Source of the DNA: CAZJHX01 sp964545715
GTDB taxonomy: Bacteria; Myxococcota_A; UBA9042; GCA-2863065
Direction: 5' to 3'
DNA length: 17,580 nt
Assembly: GCA_964545715.1 (NCBI GenBank)
Contig: CAZJHX010000196.1
Coordinates: 1 to 17,580, forward strand
The notes beneath the pieces were generated by a model, which did no database searches, had not been told where the DNA came from, and worked only from the letters and a program-made list of their open reading frames with translations. This document shows, piece after piece, positions 5,604 through 13,619 of the stretch. A program made the translations under genes and the position numbers. Each line of letters begins with the position of its first letter. Positions within the stretch are counted from its first letter, which is position 1.

Positions 5604-7331
5604 TCAGGCTGCGTTCTTCTCGGCGGGCTTGAAGTCCAACACCTGCAGCTGCAATGAGACGCTGCCGTTCCACTCGTTCCAGTCCGGTCGGTACGCCACA
5701 TCGATGAGCTGCCCGGCCTCGGGGCAGTCCTTGCCGCGCCCGAACGCGATGGCGTTGAGGCTGCGACCCCCCGACATCAGGCGCATGCGCAGGTGCGAGC
5801 CGTCCGCGCCGATCGCTTTGGCGTTGACCACTTTGACGCCGCGCGTGCAGAACCTGGGCTCGGGATTGCCGGCGCCGTACGGTCCCAGCATGGACAGATC
5901 GTCCAGCAGGCGGCTGCCGATGAAGCTGAAGGGCACCTCGGCGTCCAGCTTGAGCACCGGCGTGTAGTAGCGCGGCTCGATCATCTCGGTTGCCGCGGTC
6001 ACAAACGCCTTGCGGAAGGCCGGCAGGTTCTCCAGTGACACGGTCACGCCGGCCGCGTGTGGATGGCCGCCGAACTGGTCCAGCGTGTCGGCGCACAGGC
6101 GCAGGCCGGCCACCGCGTTGAAGCCCGTGATACTGCGGATGCTTCCCTTGCCGATCCCGTCGCGGACGCCCACAACAGCGCACGGGCGATGGAAGCGCTG
6201 GACCATGCGTGCGGCGACGATACCGGCGACACCCGCGTGCCAGCCCTCGGCCCACAGCACATAGGCGTTGGCGTCTTCCCCCTGCTCCGACAGCGCCTGC
6301 TCCAGAGCGGCGGCCTCGATCTCGTCTTGCACCTGTCGCCGGCGCTTGTTTTCGGCGTCGATGTCCTGGGCGATATGCTCGGCGAGGTTCCCGTCGTCGG
6401 TGGCCAGGATCTCATAGCCTTTATACGGGTGGCTCAGCCGGCCCGCCGCGTTGAGTCGCGGCCCGATCTGAAAAGCCACCGTACTGGCGTTGACGCGGCG
6501 CCCGGGTGCGCCGATGGCGGCCAGCGCCCGAACTCCGGGATGTGAGGACCGCTCGATGCGGGCCAGACCCGACGCGGTCAGCACGCGGTTGATACCCCGC
6601 AAAGGCACCACGTCGGCGATGGTCCCGATGGCCACGATGTCCAGCAGCTCCCGGATGTCGGGCTCGTCCCGGTCCGCAAACCAGCCCCGCCGGCGCAGCT
6701 CCACACGCAGCGCAACCGCCAGGTGAAACGCCAGGCCGGCCGCGCACAGATCCTTGAACGGGTACGGGCAGTCGGGCTGATGCGGATTGATGATCGCGTC
6801 GGCGGGCGGCAGATCGCCCTCGGGCAGCTGATGGTGATCGACCACGACAAACCGCGCGCCCAGCTCCTTGGCCAGCGTGATCTGGCTGACCGACGAGACG
6901 CCACAGTCCACGCTGATGAAGAGCTTGGTCCCCTCCTCCACCAGGTCCGCGATGCGATCGGCGTTGATGCCGTAGCCGTCGCGAAAGCGGTCCGGCAAGA
7001 ACACGTGCACGTCGTAGCCGCACGTGCGCAAGAAGCGGGCGAGCGTGCTGGAGGCCGTCATGCCGTCCACGTCGTAGTCGCCGTAGATCGTGACGCGCTC
7101 TTCGGCGTCCAGCGCGGCCAGGATGGTCGACACCGCGGCATCCATGCCCTTCATCAGGCTGGGATCGATCAGCTGCGTCAGGCGCGGCTCGAGCCACTGC
7201 CTCGCTGCGTCCGCGTCCGTAATCTTTCTGTTTACGAGGAGTTGCGCGACAAGATCGGTGACGCCCAGGGCATCACGCAACGTCGCGACTTGTTTATGAT
7301 CAGGCTCGCTGAGCGTCCAGGCGCGTTCCAC
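5604..7331 (-). CDS. recJ: Single-stranded-DNA-specific exonuclease RecJ
   Basis: 5'-to-3' single-strand DNA exonuclease of recombination and mismatch/base-excision repair, metal-dependent, DHH superfamily. The protein has 575 residues, the usual RecJ size. Motifs in order: GDYDVDGMTA (84-93), VDCGVS (141-146), DHH (165-167) with NPH (182-184), GTIADVVPL (236-244), GPRLNAAGR (290-298), HAGVAGIVAARM (about 365-376) and the DHHA1 motif GGHPHAAG (421-428). All the key Asp and His residues I expect are present. The C-terminal OB-like domain follows, ending in EKNAA and TGA. The start is a GTG, 9 bp behind the secF stop, so translation is likely coupled to secF. RecJ next to secF is a known delta-type arrangement. 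Confidence 0.96.
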   Translation of the reverse strand: MERAWTLSEPDHKQVATLRDALGVTDLVAQLLVNRKITDADAARQWLEPRLTQLIDPSLMKGMDAAVSTILAALDAEERVTIYGDYDVDGMTASSTLARFLRTCGYDVHVFLPDRFRDGYGINADRIADLVEEGTKLFISVDCGVSSVSQITLAKELGARFVVVDHHQLPEGDLPPADAIINPHQPDCPYPFKDLCAAGLAFHLAVALRVELRRRGWFADRDEPDIRELLDIVAIGTIADVVPLRGINRVLTASGLARIERSSHPGVRALAAIGAPGRRVNASTVAFQIGPRLNAAGRLSHPYKGYEILATDDGNLAEHIAQDIDAENKRRRQVQDEIEAAALEQALSEQGEDANAYVLWAEGWHAGVAGIVAARMVQRFHRPCAVVGVRDGIGKGSIRSITGFNAVAGLRLCADTLDQFGGHPHAAGVTVSLENLPAFRKAFVTAATEMIEPRYYTPVLKLDAEVPFSFIGSRLLDDLSMLGPYGAGNPEPRFCTRGVKVVNAKAIGADGSHLRMRLMSGGRSLNAIAFGRGKDCPEAGQLIDVAYRPDWNEWNGSVSLQLQVLDFKPAEKNAA

Positions 7332-7340
7332 TAAGGCCGA

Positions 7341-8690
7341 TCAGGCGGCCGCTTGAGAGGTGGCGCGGGCCTTGCGGGCCTCGAGGTAGCTGTCCAGCTT
7401 CATGACGATGGGCGACGCGATGAAGACCGACGAGTAGGTACCGATGATCACGCCGATGGTCAGCGCCAGCGCGAAGTCCCGGATGAGCCCACCACCGACG
7501 AACAGCAGCGACAGCACCACGAACAGCGTGGTGACCGACGTGAGGACCGTGCGGCTGAGCGTCTCGTTGATGCTCTGGTTGATCAGCTTGCCAAGCTCCA
7601 TGCCGCGGAACTTGGTCAGGTTCTCGCGAATACGGTCGTAGACCACGATCGTATCGTTTAGCGAGTACCCGATAATCGTCAGCAGCGCCGAGATGATCGG
7701 CAGCGTGAACTTGATGCCGAAGAGGCTGAAGATGCCAAGCGTGATGGTCGTATCGTGAACCAACGCGACGACCGCACCCGGTGAGTACCGGAAGTCGAAC
7801 CGCAGGCCGATGTAGATGAGGATGCCGATGATCGCGTAGATCATGGCCAGCATGCCCTTGTTGAACAGGTCCGCGCCGACGCTCGGGCTGACGGCCGTGG
7901 CCGACTCGACCTCGACCTTGTCCTTGCCGTACTTCTCGAAGAGCGCGGCCTCCACCTCGGCCTGAATCTGCTGCAGGCTGATCGTGTAGGTGGCGTCCAG
8001 GCGCTTGGAGAGCAGCTGCGTCTTCTTGGCCTCGTGCACCTGCACGGCGGTCTCGAAGTCGTTGTCCGGGATCTCCTTGCCCTCTTTGGAGCGCTCGGCC
8101 ACGGACAGGTTGTACTCCTTGTAGAACTCCATATCGATGGCGCGCTCTTCCTCGGCGACGGCGGTGGCGTAGGTGTAGCCCAGCCCCTTCAACACGCCGA
8201 GAAGCTTCTGCTTGGTCGTCGTGACGTTCTGGTCGCTCTTGAGCACCAGGATGAACTTGTCCGTCTCCGCCGGGCGCTCGACCGAGGCCACCTCGAATTG
8301 GGCCTTGATCGCCTCTTGGATCTTGCCCGCCGCCTCGTCGGTGAGGAACGTCGTGAGCTCGGTGTAGATCTGGTACTTCACGACCTTGCGGCCCTGGGTG
8401 TCCACGTCGCCGACGTCAAAGCTCTGCACCTCGATCTGACCGGCCGGGCCGCCGGTCTTCTCGGTGATGAGCGCGCCGATGTTCTCCTTGAGGTTGTCGA
8501 TGGTGACATCGGCGTCCTCGGTAAAGGAGACGATCAGCTAGTTGCCGCCTTTGCAGTCGATCCCGAGGTTCAGCCCATTGGTGAGCAGCAGGATGACGCT
8601 GAGGACGACGATCGCCGCGCTGCCCATGAGGAACTTGTCGGCGTTTTGAATGAACGGATATCGGGTACCCGGCTTGATGACTTGGCGCAT
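7341..8690 (-). pseudogene. secF: Protein translocase subunit SecF, interrupted by in-frame TAG at codon 51
   Basis: Partner of SecD in proton-driven completion of Sec export. From the ATG at 8690 (AGGAG nine bases upstream) the frame gives the first membrane segment and GLNLGIDCKGGN, then TAG (8538-8540), then LIVSF and an intact frame to TGA at 7341. The normal family motif is GIDFxGGT followed by a hydrophobic strand, so the stop sits inside a conserved core. A Phe-to-Cys and a Thr-to-Asn change lie beside it. The rest is complete: a large periplasmic part (residues about 52-240, much longer than in E. coli), then five membrane segments with GYSLNDTIVVYDRIREN and FALALTIGVIIGTYSSVF. A restart at GTG 8429 would lose the first membrane helix. 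There are no frameshifts, so the stop is recent, a sequencing error or read through. I label it broken, not dead. Confidence 0.85.
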
Positions 8691-8702
8691 TCTTCGTCGC
8701 TC

Positions 8703-10586
8703 CTAGATGCTCAGGGTCTCGATGCCGCGGCTGTTGATGAGCCAGTTGAAGACCATCCGCGTCACCACAATGGCGGTGAACATGGAGCAGATGATTCCGG
8801 CGAGCAGCGTGACCGCGAAGCCATAGATGGGGCCCGTGGTGTACGTCAGCAGGATGAAGCCTGCCAGCGCGGTGGTGATGTTGGCGTCAAAGATGGTCCA
8901 GAACGCCTTGTCGTAGCCCGTGTCGACGGCTGCGCGGACGCTTTTACCCGCGCGCACTTCTTCACGTATGCGTTCAAAGATGATGACGTTGGCGTCGACC
9001 GCCATACCGATTGTCAGCACGATGCCGGCGATGCCGGGCAGCGTGAGCGCCGCGTTGAAGCTGACCAGGATGGCCACGACAAACAAGACGTTCAGCGCCA
9101 GCGCCAGAATCGCGATGGCCCCGCTGACCTGGTAGTAGAAGATCATGAAGAAGACGACGAACGTGGCGCCGACGGCCAGCGCCAGCATGCCGCGGTCGAT
9201 GGACGCCTTACCCAGCGAGGGGCCAACCGCATGGTCGTGGACCTTGTGCACCGGGGCCTTGTAAGCGCCGTGGGTCAGCACGGTGACCAGCGCCTGGGCC
9301 TCACGAACGATGTCCGGTCCGCTGCCGCGACCCAGCGTGACACGCGCGCGACCGCCGGTGATGGGCTCTTCGATCTGCGGCGCTGACTTCACCTCGTCAT
9401 CCAGCATGATCGACAGGAACTCTTTCTCCTGCTCGGTCGTCAGGTCGCCGAAGTCCTTGGCGCCCTGGCCGTCGAAGTCGAGACCCGCGTACGGGGCGCC
9501 GTTCTGGTCGTAGGAGACCTGGGCGCGCGTGATGCGGTCACCGCTGATGGAGATGGGCCGCTCCTGACCCGTGCCCACGCCGACCTTCATGTTGCGCACG
9601 ATGTAGTGGGTGCGCCAGCCGAGCACGCGCTCTTTCTTGCTGACGCCGTCGAGCTCCGTCAGCGCCTCGTAACCGAGCATGTGATCGTCGTCCAGCAGCG
9701 CCGGCTCCCCGCGCGCAGTGCGCTGGTCCTGCGTGTACCGCACAAAGCGCAGCAGCTCACTCTTGCGCTTGGCCTCCAGGTAGTGCTGGGTGCTGCCGAA
9801 GCGGGCGTCGCTCTTCAGCTCGACCGTGATCGCCTTGCCCTCGTTGGCGCGCTTGTAGGCCTCCAGGTCGCTGGCCACGTTCTGCAGCGGGTTGCCCTTG
9901 CGCTCGATGAGCCGGAACATCAGCTGCGCCGTCTGACCGATCATGGCGCGCACCAGGTTCATCTTGCTCTTCTCGACACCCGGCAGCTGCACGTCGATGT
10001 CCGCGTCGCCCGCGCGCCGCACATCCGGCTCAACCAGACCAAACGCGTTGATGCGCTTGCGGATGATGTCCATCGTCTGCCCGATGATCTCGCCCTTGAG
10101 CTTCTCGGCGTCCTCGTACTTCATCAGCAGCACGATGAAGTCGTCGCCCGAGTCGCCGCGAACGAACTTCAGGTCCACCCATTGCTGGATGAAGTCGTCG
10201 TTGACCTTGTCGAGCACGTTCTTCAGGTCGCCTTCGCCGAAGTCCAGGCGCACCGATTTATAGTCGACCCGCTTCAGCGTGACCTGCTTGCGCAGCTCGG
10301 TCAGCTCCTCGGCGCTGACGGCTTCGGGATCGTCCGTCTTGCCAAGGTGCTCGGTGATCAAACGATCGCGGAAGAGGCCGGCCACCTTCCACGTGTTGTC
10401 ACCGATCGCCCGCTTGTAGTCGACCGTGTACCGCAGCTCCAGACCGCCCTGAAGGTCCAGCCCGTAGTTCAGGCGTTTCCACTCCGGCATGAAGTCTTTG
10501 CCCATCAGCGTGGGCAGCACGTACACGATGCTGAAAGCGACCAGCAAGATGGTCAGAATCGGCTTCCATTGGCGCTTTTCTTTCAC
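8703..10586 (-). CDS. secD: Protein translocase subunit SecD
   Basis: Uses proton flow to pull secreted proteins out of SecYEG on the periplasmic side. The protein has 627 residues. It has one N-terminal membrane helix (about 9-28), then the family signature NYGLDLQGGLELR (40-52), a large periplasmic P1 domain with PEITGGRARV-like strands and SISGDRITRAQV, and a C-terminal bundle of five membrane helices (from about residue 455). The bundle includes the conserved GIVLTIGMAVDANVIIFERI proton-pathway segment. It ends in LSI, the normal SecD ending. The start is a GTG with AAGGA at 10593-10597 (6-nt spacing, overlapping the yajC stop), which decides the start. The stop TAG lies 12 bp before the secF ATG and in the same frame. 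Confidence 0.97.
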   Translation of the reverse strand: MKEKRQWKPILTILLVAFSIVYVLPTLMGKDFMPEWKRLNYGLDLQGGLELRYTVDYKRAIGDNTWKVAGLFRDRLITEHLGKTDDPEAVSAEELTELRKQVTLKRVDYKSVRLDFGEGDLKNVLDKVNDDFIQQWVDLKFVRGDSGDDFIVLLMKYEDAEKLKGEIIGQTMDIIRKRINAFGLVEPDVRRAGDADIDVQLPGVEKSKMNLVRAMIGQTAQLMFRLIERKGNPLQNVASDLEAYKRANEGKAITVELKSDARFGSTQHYLEAKRKSELLRFVRYTQDQRTARGEPALLDDDHMLGYEALTELDGVSKKERVLGWRTHYIVRNMKVGVGTGQERPISISGDRITRAQVSYDQNGAPYAGLDFDGQGAKDFGDLTTEQEKEFLSIMLDDEVKSAPQIEEPITGGRARVTLGRGSGPDIVREAQALVTVLTHGAYKAPVHKVHDHAVGPSLGKASIDRGMLALAVGATFVVFFMIFYYQVSGAIAILALALNVLFVVAILVSFNAALTLPGIAGIVLTIGMAVDANVIIFERIREEVRAGKSVRAAVDTGYDKAFWTIFDANITTALAGFILLTYTTGPIYGFAVTLLAGIICSMFTAIVVTRMVFNWLINSRGIETLSI

Positions 10587-10595
10587 GTAGCTTCC

Positions 10596-11075
10596 TTAAC
10601 TTTCCTTGGCCGGCTGCTGCTGAAGACGAGAGATTTGGTTGCGGACGACCCGGACGCGCACGTCCTTGGCCACCTCGAGCAGCACGGATCCCGTACTGTC
10701 GTCGAAGCCCGTCACCCGGCCGAACATGCCGCCCTGCGTGACGACCGCGTCGCCCTTCTTCAGCCCTTTGACCAACGTCTCGTGCTCTTTCAGTTGCTTG
10801 TTCTGCGGCCGGATGAAAAACAGCCAGAAGAACAAAAAGATGAGTCCCATGACGATGAGCGTCGAGCCGAAGCCGGGGGCCTCTTCCTGCTGCTGCTGAC
10901 CGCCGGCGGCCTCGCCTTCACCTTCGCCACCGGATTTTGCCGGTGCGGCCCCGTCTCCACCTTTACTGGGCACCTTCTTCTGCGCCAGCACCAAATCGGG
11001 GCTGATCACGTGAGCGCCAAGGGTGGCTGCAGGGCTTGCAAATGCGATGACGAGCGCTGGTATTAGAGTGGTCAT
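10596..11075 (-). CDS. yajC: Preprotein translocase accessory subunit YajC, extended N-terminus
   Basis: Small membrane protein associated with SecDF. The membrane helix and signature are clear: LIVMGLIFLFFWLFFIRPQ, then NKQLKEHETLVKGLKKGDAV, VTQGGMFGRVTGF and a short beta domain. It is 159 residues from the ATG at 11075; typical YajC is about 110. The additional N-terminal 75 residues consist of a hydrophobic segment without positive charges (possible signal or second membrane helix) and a Gly/Glu/Gln/Lys linker. A GTG at 11096 adds seven residues; neither start has a good ribosome site. The gene lies between tgt and secD, the standard place, with 9 bp to secD. Confidence 0.92.
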   Translation of the reverse strand: MTTLIPALVIAFASPAATLGAHVISPDLVLAQKKVPSKGGDGAAPAKSGGEGEGEAAGGQQQQEEAPGFGSTLIVMGLIFLFFWLFFIRPQNKQLKEHETLVKGLKKGDAVVTQGGMFGRVTGFDDSTGSVLLEVAKDVRVRVVRNQISRLQQQPAKES

Positions 11076-11118
11076 AAGGGCGCTGGTAGGTACCACCGAT
11101 CTACGGTGTGGTCAACCT

Positions 11119-12249
11119 CTACAATGGGGCGTTGGCGCCTGTCGCGCGTCGAGCCAGAAAGTCCCGCTGAAACGCGGCGTAGCGGCGCTCCAAAATGGCG
11201 GCGCGCGCTTCCCGCACCAGCGCCAGATAGAAGTACAGATTATGGGTGGTCACGGCCATGTGGCAGAGCATCTCGCGTTGCTTGTAGAGGTGGCAGAGAT
11301 AGGCTCGCGAGAAGCGGGCGCAAGTCGGGCACCCACAGTTTTCGTCCAGCGGCACGTCCGCGTCCACGTGGGCGCGATGCTTGACGACCAGGTTGCCGTC
11401 CCACGTAAATGCCATGCCGTTGCGCGCGTTGCGGGTCGGCATCACGCAGTCGAACATGTCGATGCCCAAGCCGATGCACGTCACCAGGTCCTCCGGCGTC
11501 CCGACGCCCATCATGTAGCGCGGCTTGTCGCGCGGCAGCAGCGGGGCGGTGTGCTCGGTGACCTCGTACATCAGGTCGATCTCCTCGCCCACGCTCAGGC
11601 CGCCCAACGAGAAGCCGTCGACCGGCAGCGCACCCAGCTCCTGGACGTGCCGTGTGCGCAGCGCCTTGTCCGTGCCGCCCTGCACGATCGAGAAGAGCGC
11701 GCCGCGCTTGCGAGCCGCCAGGCAACGTTTGGCCCACAGCGTCGTCAGCCGCAGCGCCTGCTCCATCTCCTTGTCCGAGCACGGATGCGGCGGGCAGATG
11801 TCCAGCGGCATCATGATGTCGCTGCCCAGCGCCTCCTGAATGCCGATCGTGCTCTCGGGCGTCATCTCCATCAGCGCGCCGTCCAGGTGGCTGCGGAACT
11901 GCACCCCGCTGTCGGTCACCTTGCGCAGCGTCGCCAGGCTGAAGACCTGGAAGCCGCCCGAGTCGGTCAGAATGTTGCCGCCCCACTGCATCATCTTGTG
12001 CAAGCCGCCCAGCGCGCGCACACGCTCGTGTCCGGGGCGGTTCATCAGGTGATAGGTGTTGCCCAGGCAGATGGAGGCGCCCAGTGCGGACAGGGTCTCC
12101 GGGTCGACGCCCTTCACGGTGCCGGCTGTCCCCACCGGCATGAAGATGGGCGTTGGGATCTCCCCGCTCGGCGTGGTGATCAGCCCCGCGCGAGCTTGCG
12201 TGTCGGCCGAGGTCGCATCCAGCCGGAAATGAAGCCAGTCACTGCTCAT
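11119..12249 (-). CDS. tgt: Queuine/preQ1 tRNA-guanine transglycosylase (Tgt)
   Basis: Exchanges guanine-34 for preQ1 in tRNAs with GUN anticodons, the base-insertion step of queuosine synthesis. The protein has 376 residues, the bacterial standard. Catalytic Asp96 is in TDSGGFQVF, Asp267 (nucleophile) is in MFDCVMPTRNARNG, and IVQGG (188-192) lines the base pocket. The zinc site is complete: Cys305, Cys307 and Cys310 in CGCPTC, and His336 in TTHNLYF. The ATG overlaps the queA stop as ATGA (12246-12249), so translation is coupled to queA, whose enzyme acts on the product of this one. The stop is TAG, at the expected C-terminal length. Confidence 0.97.
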   Translation of the reverse strand: MSSDWLHFRLDATSADTQARAGLITTPSGEIPTPIFMPVGTAGTVKGVDPETLSALGASICLGNTYHLMNRPGHERVRALGGLHKMMQWGGNILTDSGGFQVFSLATLRKVTDSGVQFRSHLDGALMEMTPESTIGIQEALGSDIMMPLDICPPHPCSDKEMEQALRLTTLWAKRCLAARKRGALFSIVQGGTDKALRTRHVQELGALPVDGFSLGGLSVGEEIDLMYEVTEHTAPLLPRDKPRYMMGVGTPEDLVTCIGLGIDMFDCVMPTRNARNGMAFTWDGNLVVKHRAHVDADVPLDENCGCPTCARFSRAYLCHLYKQREMLCHMAVTTHNLYFYLALVREARAAILERRYAAFQRDFLARRATGANAPL

Positions 12250-13259
12250 GAGATGAACATCGCGTCGCCATAGGAGTAAAAGCGGAAGTCTTGCGCCAGG
12301 GCGGCGCTGTATGCGGCCAGGGTGGGGTCGAGGCCCGCAAAGGCCGCCACCAACACCAGCAGGCTTGAGCCCGGCAGATGGAAGTTGGTCAGCAGCGCGT
12401 CCACCGCACGAAACGTGTGGCCCGGCGTGATGTAAATGCGTGTCTCGCCGGCGCCCGGACGGACCCGCTCGGGACCGTCCGTCGCGATGGTCTCCAGCGT
12501 CCGCACGCAGGTGGTGCCCACCGCCACGATGCGCTCTGCCGCGTTTATCTTCGCCGCCGAGGCAGACGACACCGCGTAGGTCTCCGCATGTAGCTCGTGG
12601 TCGCGGATGTCTTCGGCGCGAATCGGCCGGAAGGTCCCCGGACCCACATGCAGCGTGATGCGCGCAAACGTGGCACCGCGCTCCGTCATTGCGGCCATCA
12701 GCGGCTCGCTGAAGTGCAGTCCGGCTGTCGGCGCCGCCACCGCGCCCGGCGTGTCCGCGTAGACGGTTTGGTAGCGCTCGTGGTCCCTCGCGTCCGGCTC
12801 CCGGGCGATATAGGGCGGCAGTGGCACCTTTCCGGCGCGCCCGAGCAGTGCGTCCGCGTCGTCGCCCAGGTCGATGCTGACCAGGCCGCCCCCCAGCGCC
12901 TCGGTCACCGTGACGGGCTCGTCGGTCGCGTCGCAGTGCAGCACCTGACCGGCCTTCAACGGCTTGCTGGATCGGTACATCGCCTCGCCCAGCGACCCTC
13001 GCGCCGACAGCACCAACAGCTCTACCCGCCCGCCGGTCGGCTTTCGGGTCAGCAGCCGGGCAGGGCGCACCCGCGTGTCGTTGACCACCCAGCAGTCCCC
13101 CGGGCGCGCGTGGTCCGCCAGCGCTGCGATGGTCGCAGAGGTGTCGATGGCGCCGTTTTGGCGCGACAGCTGAAGGAGGCGGGCGTCTTCGCGGCGATCC
13201 GTCGGATGCTGCGCGATACGCTCAGGGGGCAGGTCGTATTGGAATTGGGTCAGGCGCAC
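12246..13259 (-). CDS. queA: S-adenosylmethionine:tRNA ribosyltransferase-isomerase (QueA)
   Basis: Transfers and rearranges the ribosyl group of S-adenosylmethionine onto preQ1-34 in tRNA, giving epoxyqueuosine. The protein has 337 residues, close to the family norm. Signatures in order: YDLPPERIAQHP near the N-terminus, WVVNDTRVRPARL, GKVPLPPYI, AAPTAGLHF, LHVGPGTFRPI followed by HELHAE, VAVGTTCVRTLE, and the C-terminal TNFHLPGSSLLVLVAAFAG. The start is a GTG at 13259 with no clear ribosome site. It is the first housekeeping gene of the run and follows the giant Cys-rich gene by 42 bp with no obvious terminator between, so where its transcription starts is open. Confidence 0.96.
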   Translation of the reverse strand: MRLTQFQYDLPPERIAQHPTDRREDARLLQLSRQNGAIDTSATIAALADHARPGDCWVVNDTRVRPARLLTRKPTGGRVELLVLSARGSLGEAMYRSSKPLKAGQVLHCDATDEPVTVTEALGGGLVSIDLGDDADALLGRAGKVPLPPYIAREPDARDHERYQTVYADTPGAVAAPTAGLHFSEPLMAAMTERGATFARITLHVGPGTFRPIRAEDIRDHELHAETYAVSSASAAKINAAERIVAVGTTCVRTLETIATDGPERVRPGAGETRIYITPGHTFRAVDALLTNFHLPGSSLLVLVAAFAGLDPTLAAYSAALAQDFRFYSYGDAMFIS

Positions 13260-13301
13260 GCGGCGGAATTACCGCGGCGCCCTCGCCCCGTCAAATGGAA
13301 G

Positions 13302-13619
13302 TTACTCTGCCGTCTCGGGGGTGCCGTTGTCGGTCCACGTCTGCAGGAGATCCTTCTCCTCGTCGGTGAGACAGCCCGGCGAGTCCGGGTTGGCGCTGCA
13401 GCCCCCGCCCTGCGGCATGGAGCCGTCCAGCACGCGGGTGATGAAGCACTCCGCCTTGCTCTTGCCGGCGCAGTAGTAGCTGTTGGCCTGCGTGTCAGCG
13501 TAGCTGTCGAAGCCCCAACCGCCGGCGCCCGAGTTGTGGCAGAAGCCGCCGCTGCACTTAGCCTGCAGCAGCGCCTGGATGCCGTTGTCCCACGTCGGCG
13601 CGGCGGGAGGATCGACCTC
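13302..13619 (-). pseudogene. Cytochrome-c-like C-terminal domain, cut off from the giant protein by a TAG
   Basis: In the same frame as the giant Cys/His protein and directly behind its TAG (13620-13622), about 105 codons stay open to TAA at 13302. The product has a proline-rich link (EVDPPAAPTW), then IQALLQAKCSGGFCHNSGAG with a CX4CH haem-binding motif, two further cysteine pairs, LDGSMPQGGG (Met as possible sixth haem ligand) and LTDEEKDLLQTWTDNGTP. This is the fold pattern of small cytochrome-c-like domains in secreted Myxococcota proteins, where CX4CH variants are, from memory, frequent. There is no ATG, GTG or TTG in frame near the stop, so it cannot easily be an independent gene. It must be part of the upstream protein, now or until recently. 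Confidence 0.65.

Noticed and set aside
8034..9386. 450-codon open frame on the plus strand opposite secF/secD
   Set aside because: Composition (runs of Asp, His, Arg, Gly and Val) is typical of an antisense shadow, while both conserved Sec genes occupy the other strand.
9606..11066. 486-codon open frame on the plus strand opposite secD/yajC
   Set aside because: Antisense shadow of two clearly recognised genes, with no domain or ribosome site.
13260..13301. Possible terminator between the giant gene and queA
   Set aside because: A GCGG/CCGC stem of four bp without a T-tract is too weak.
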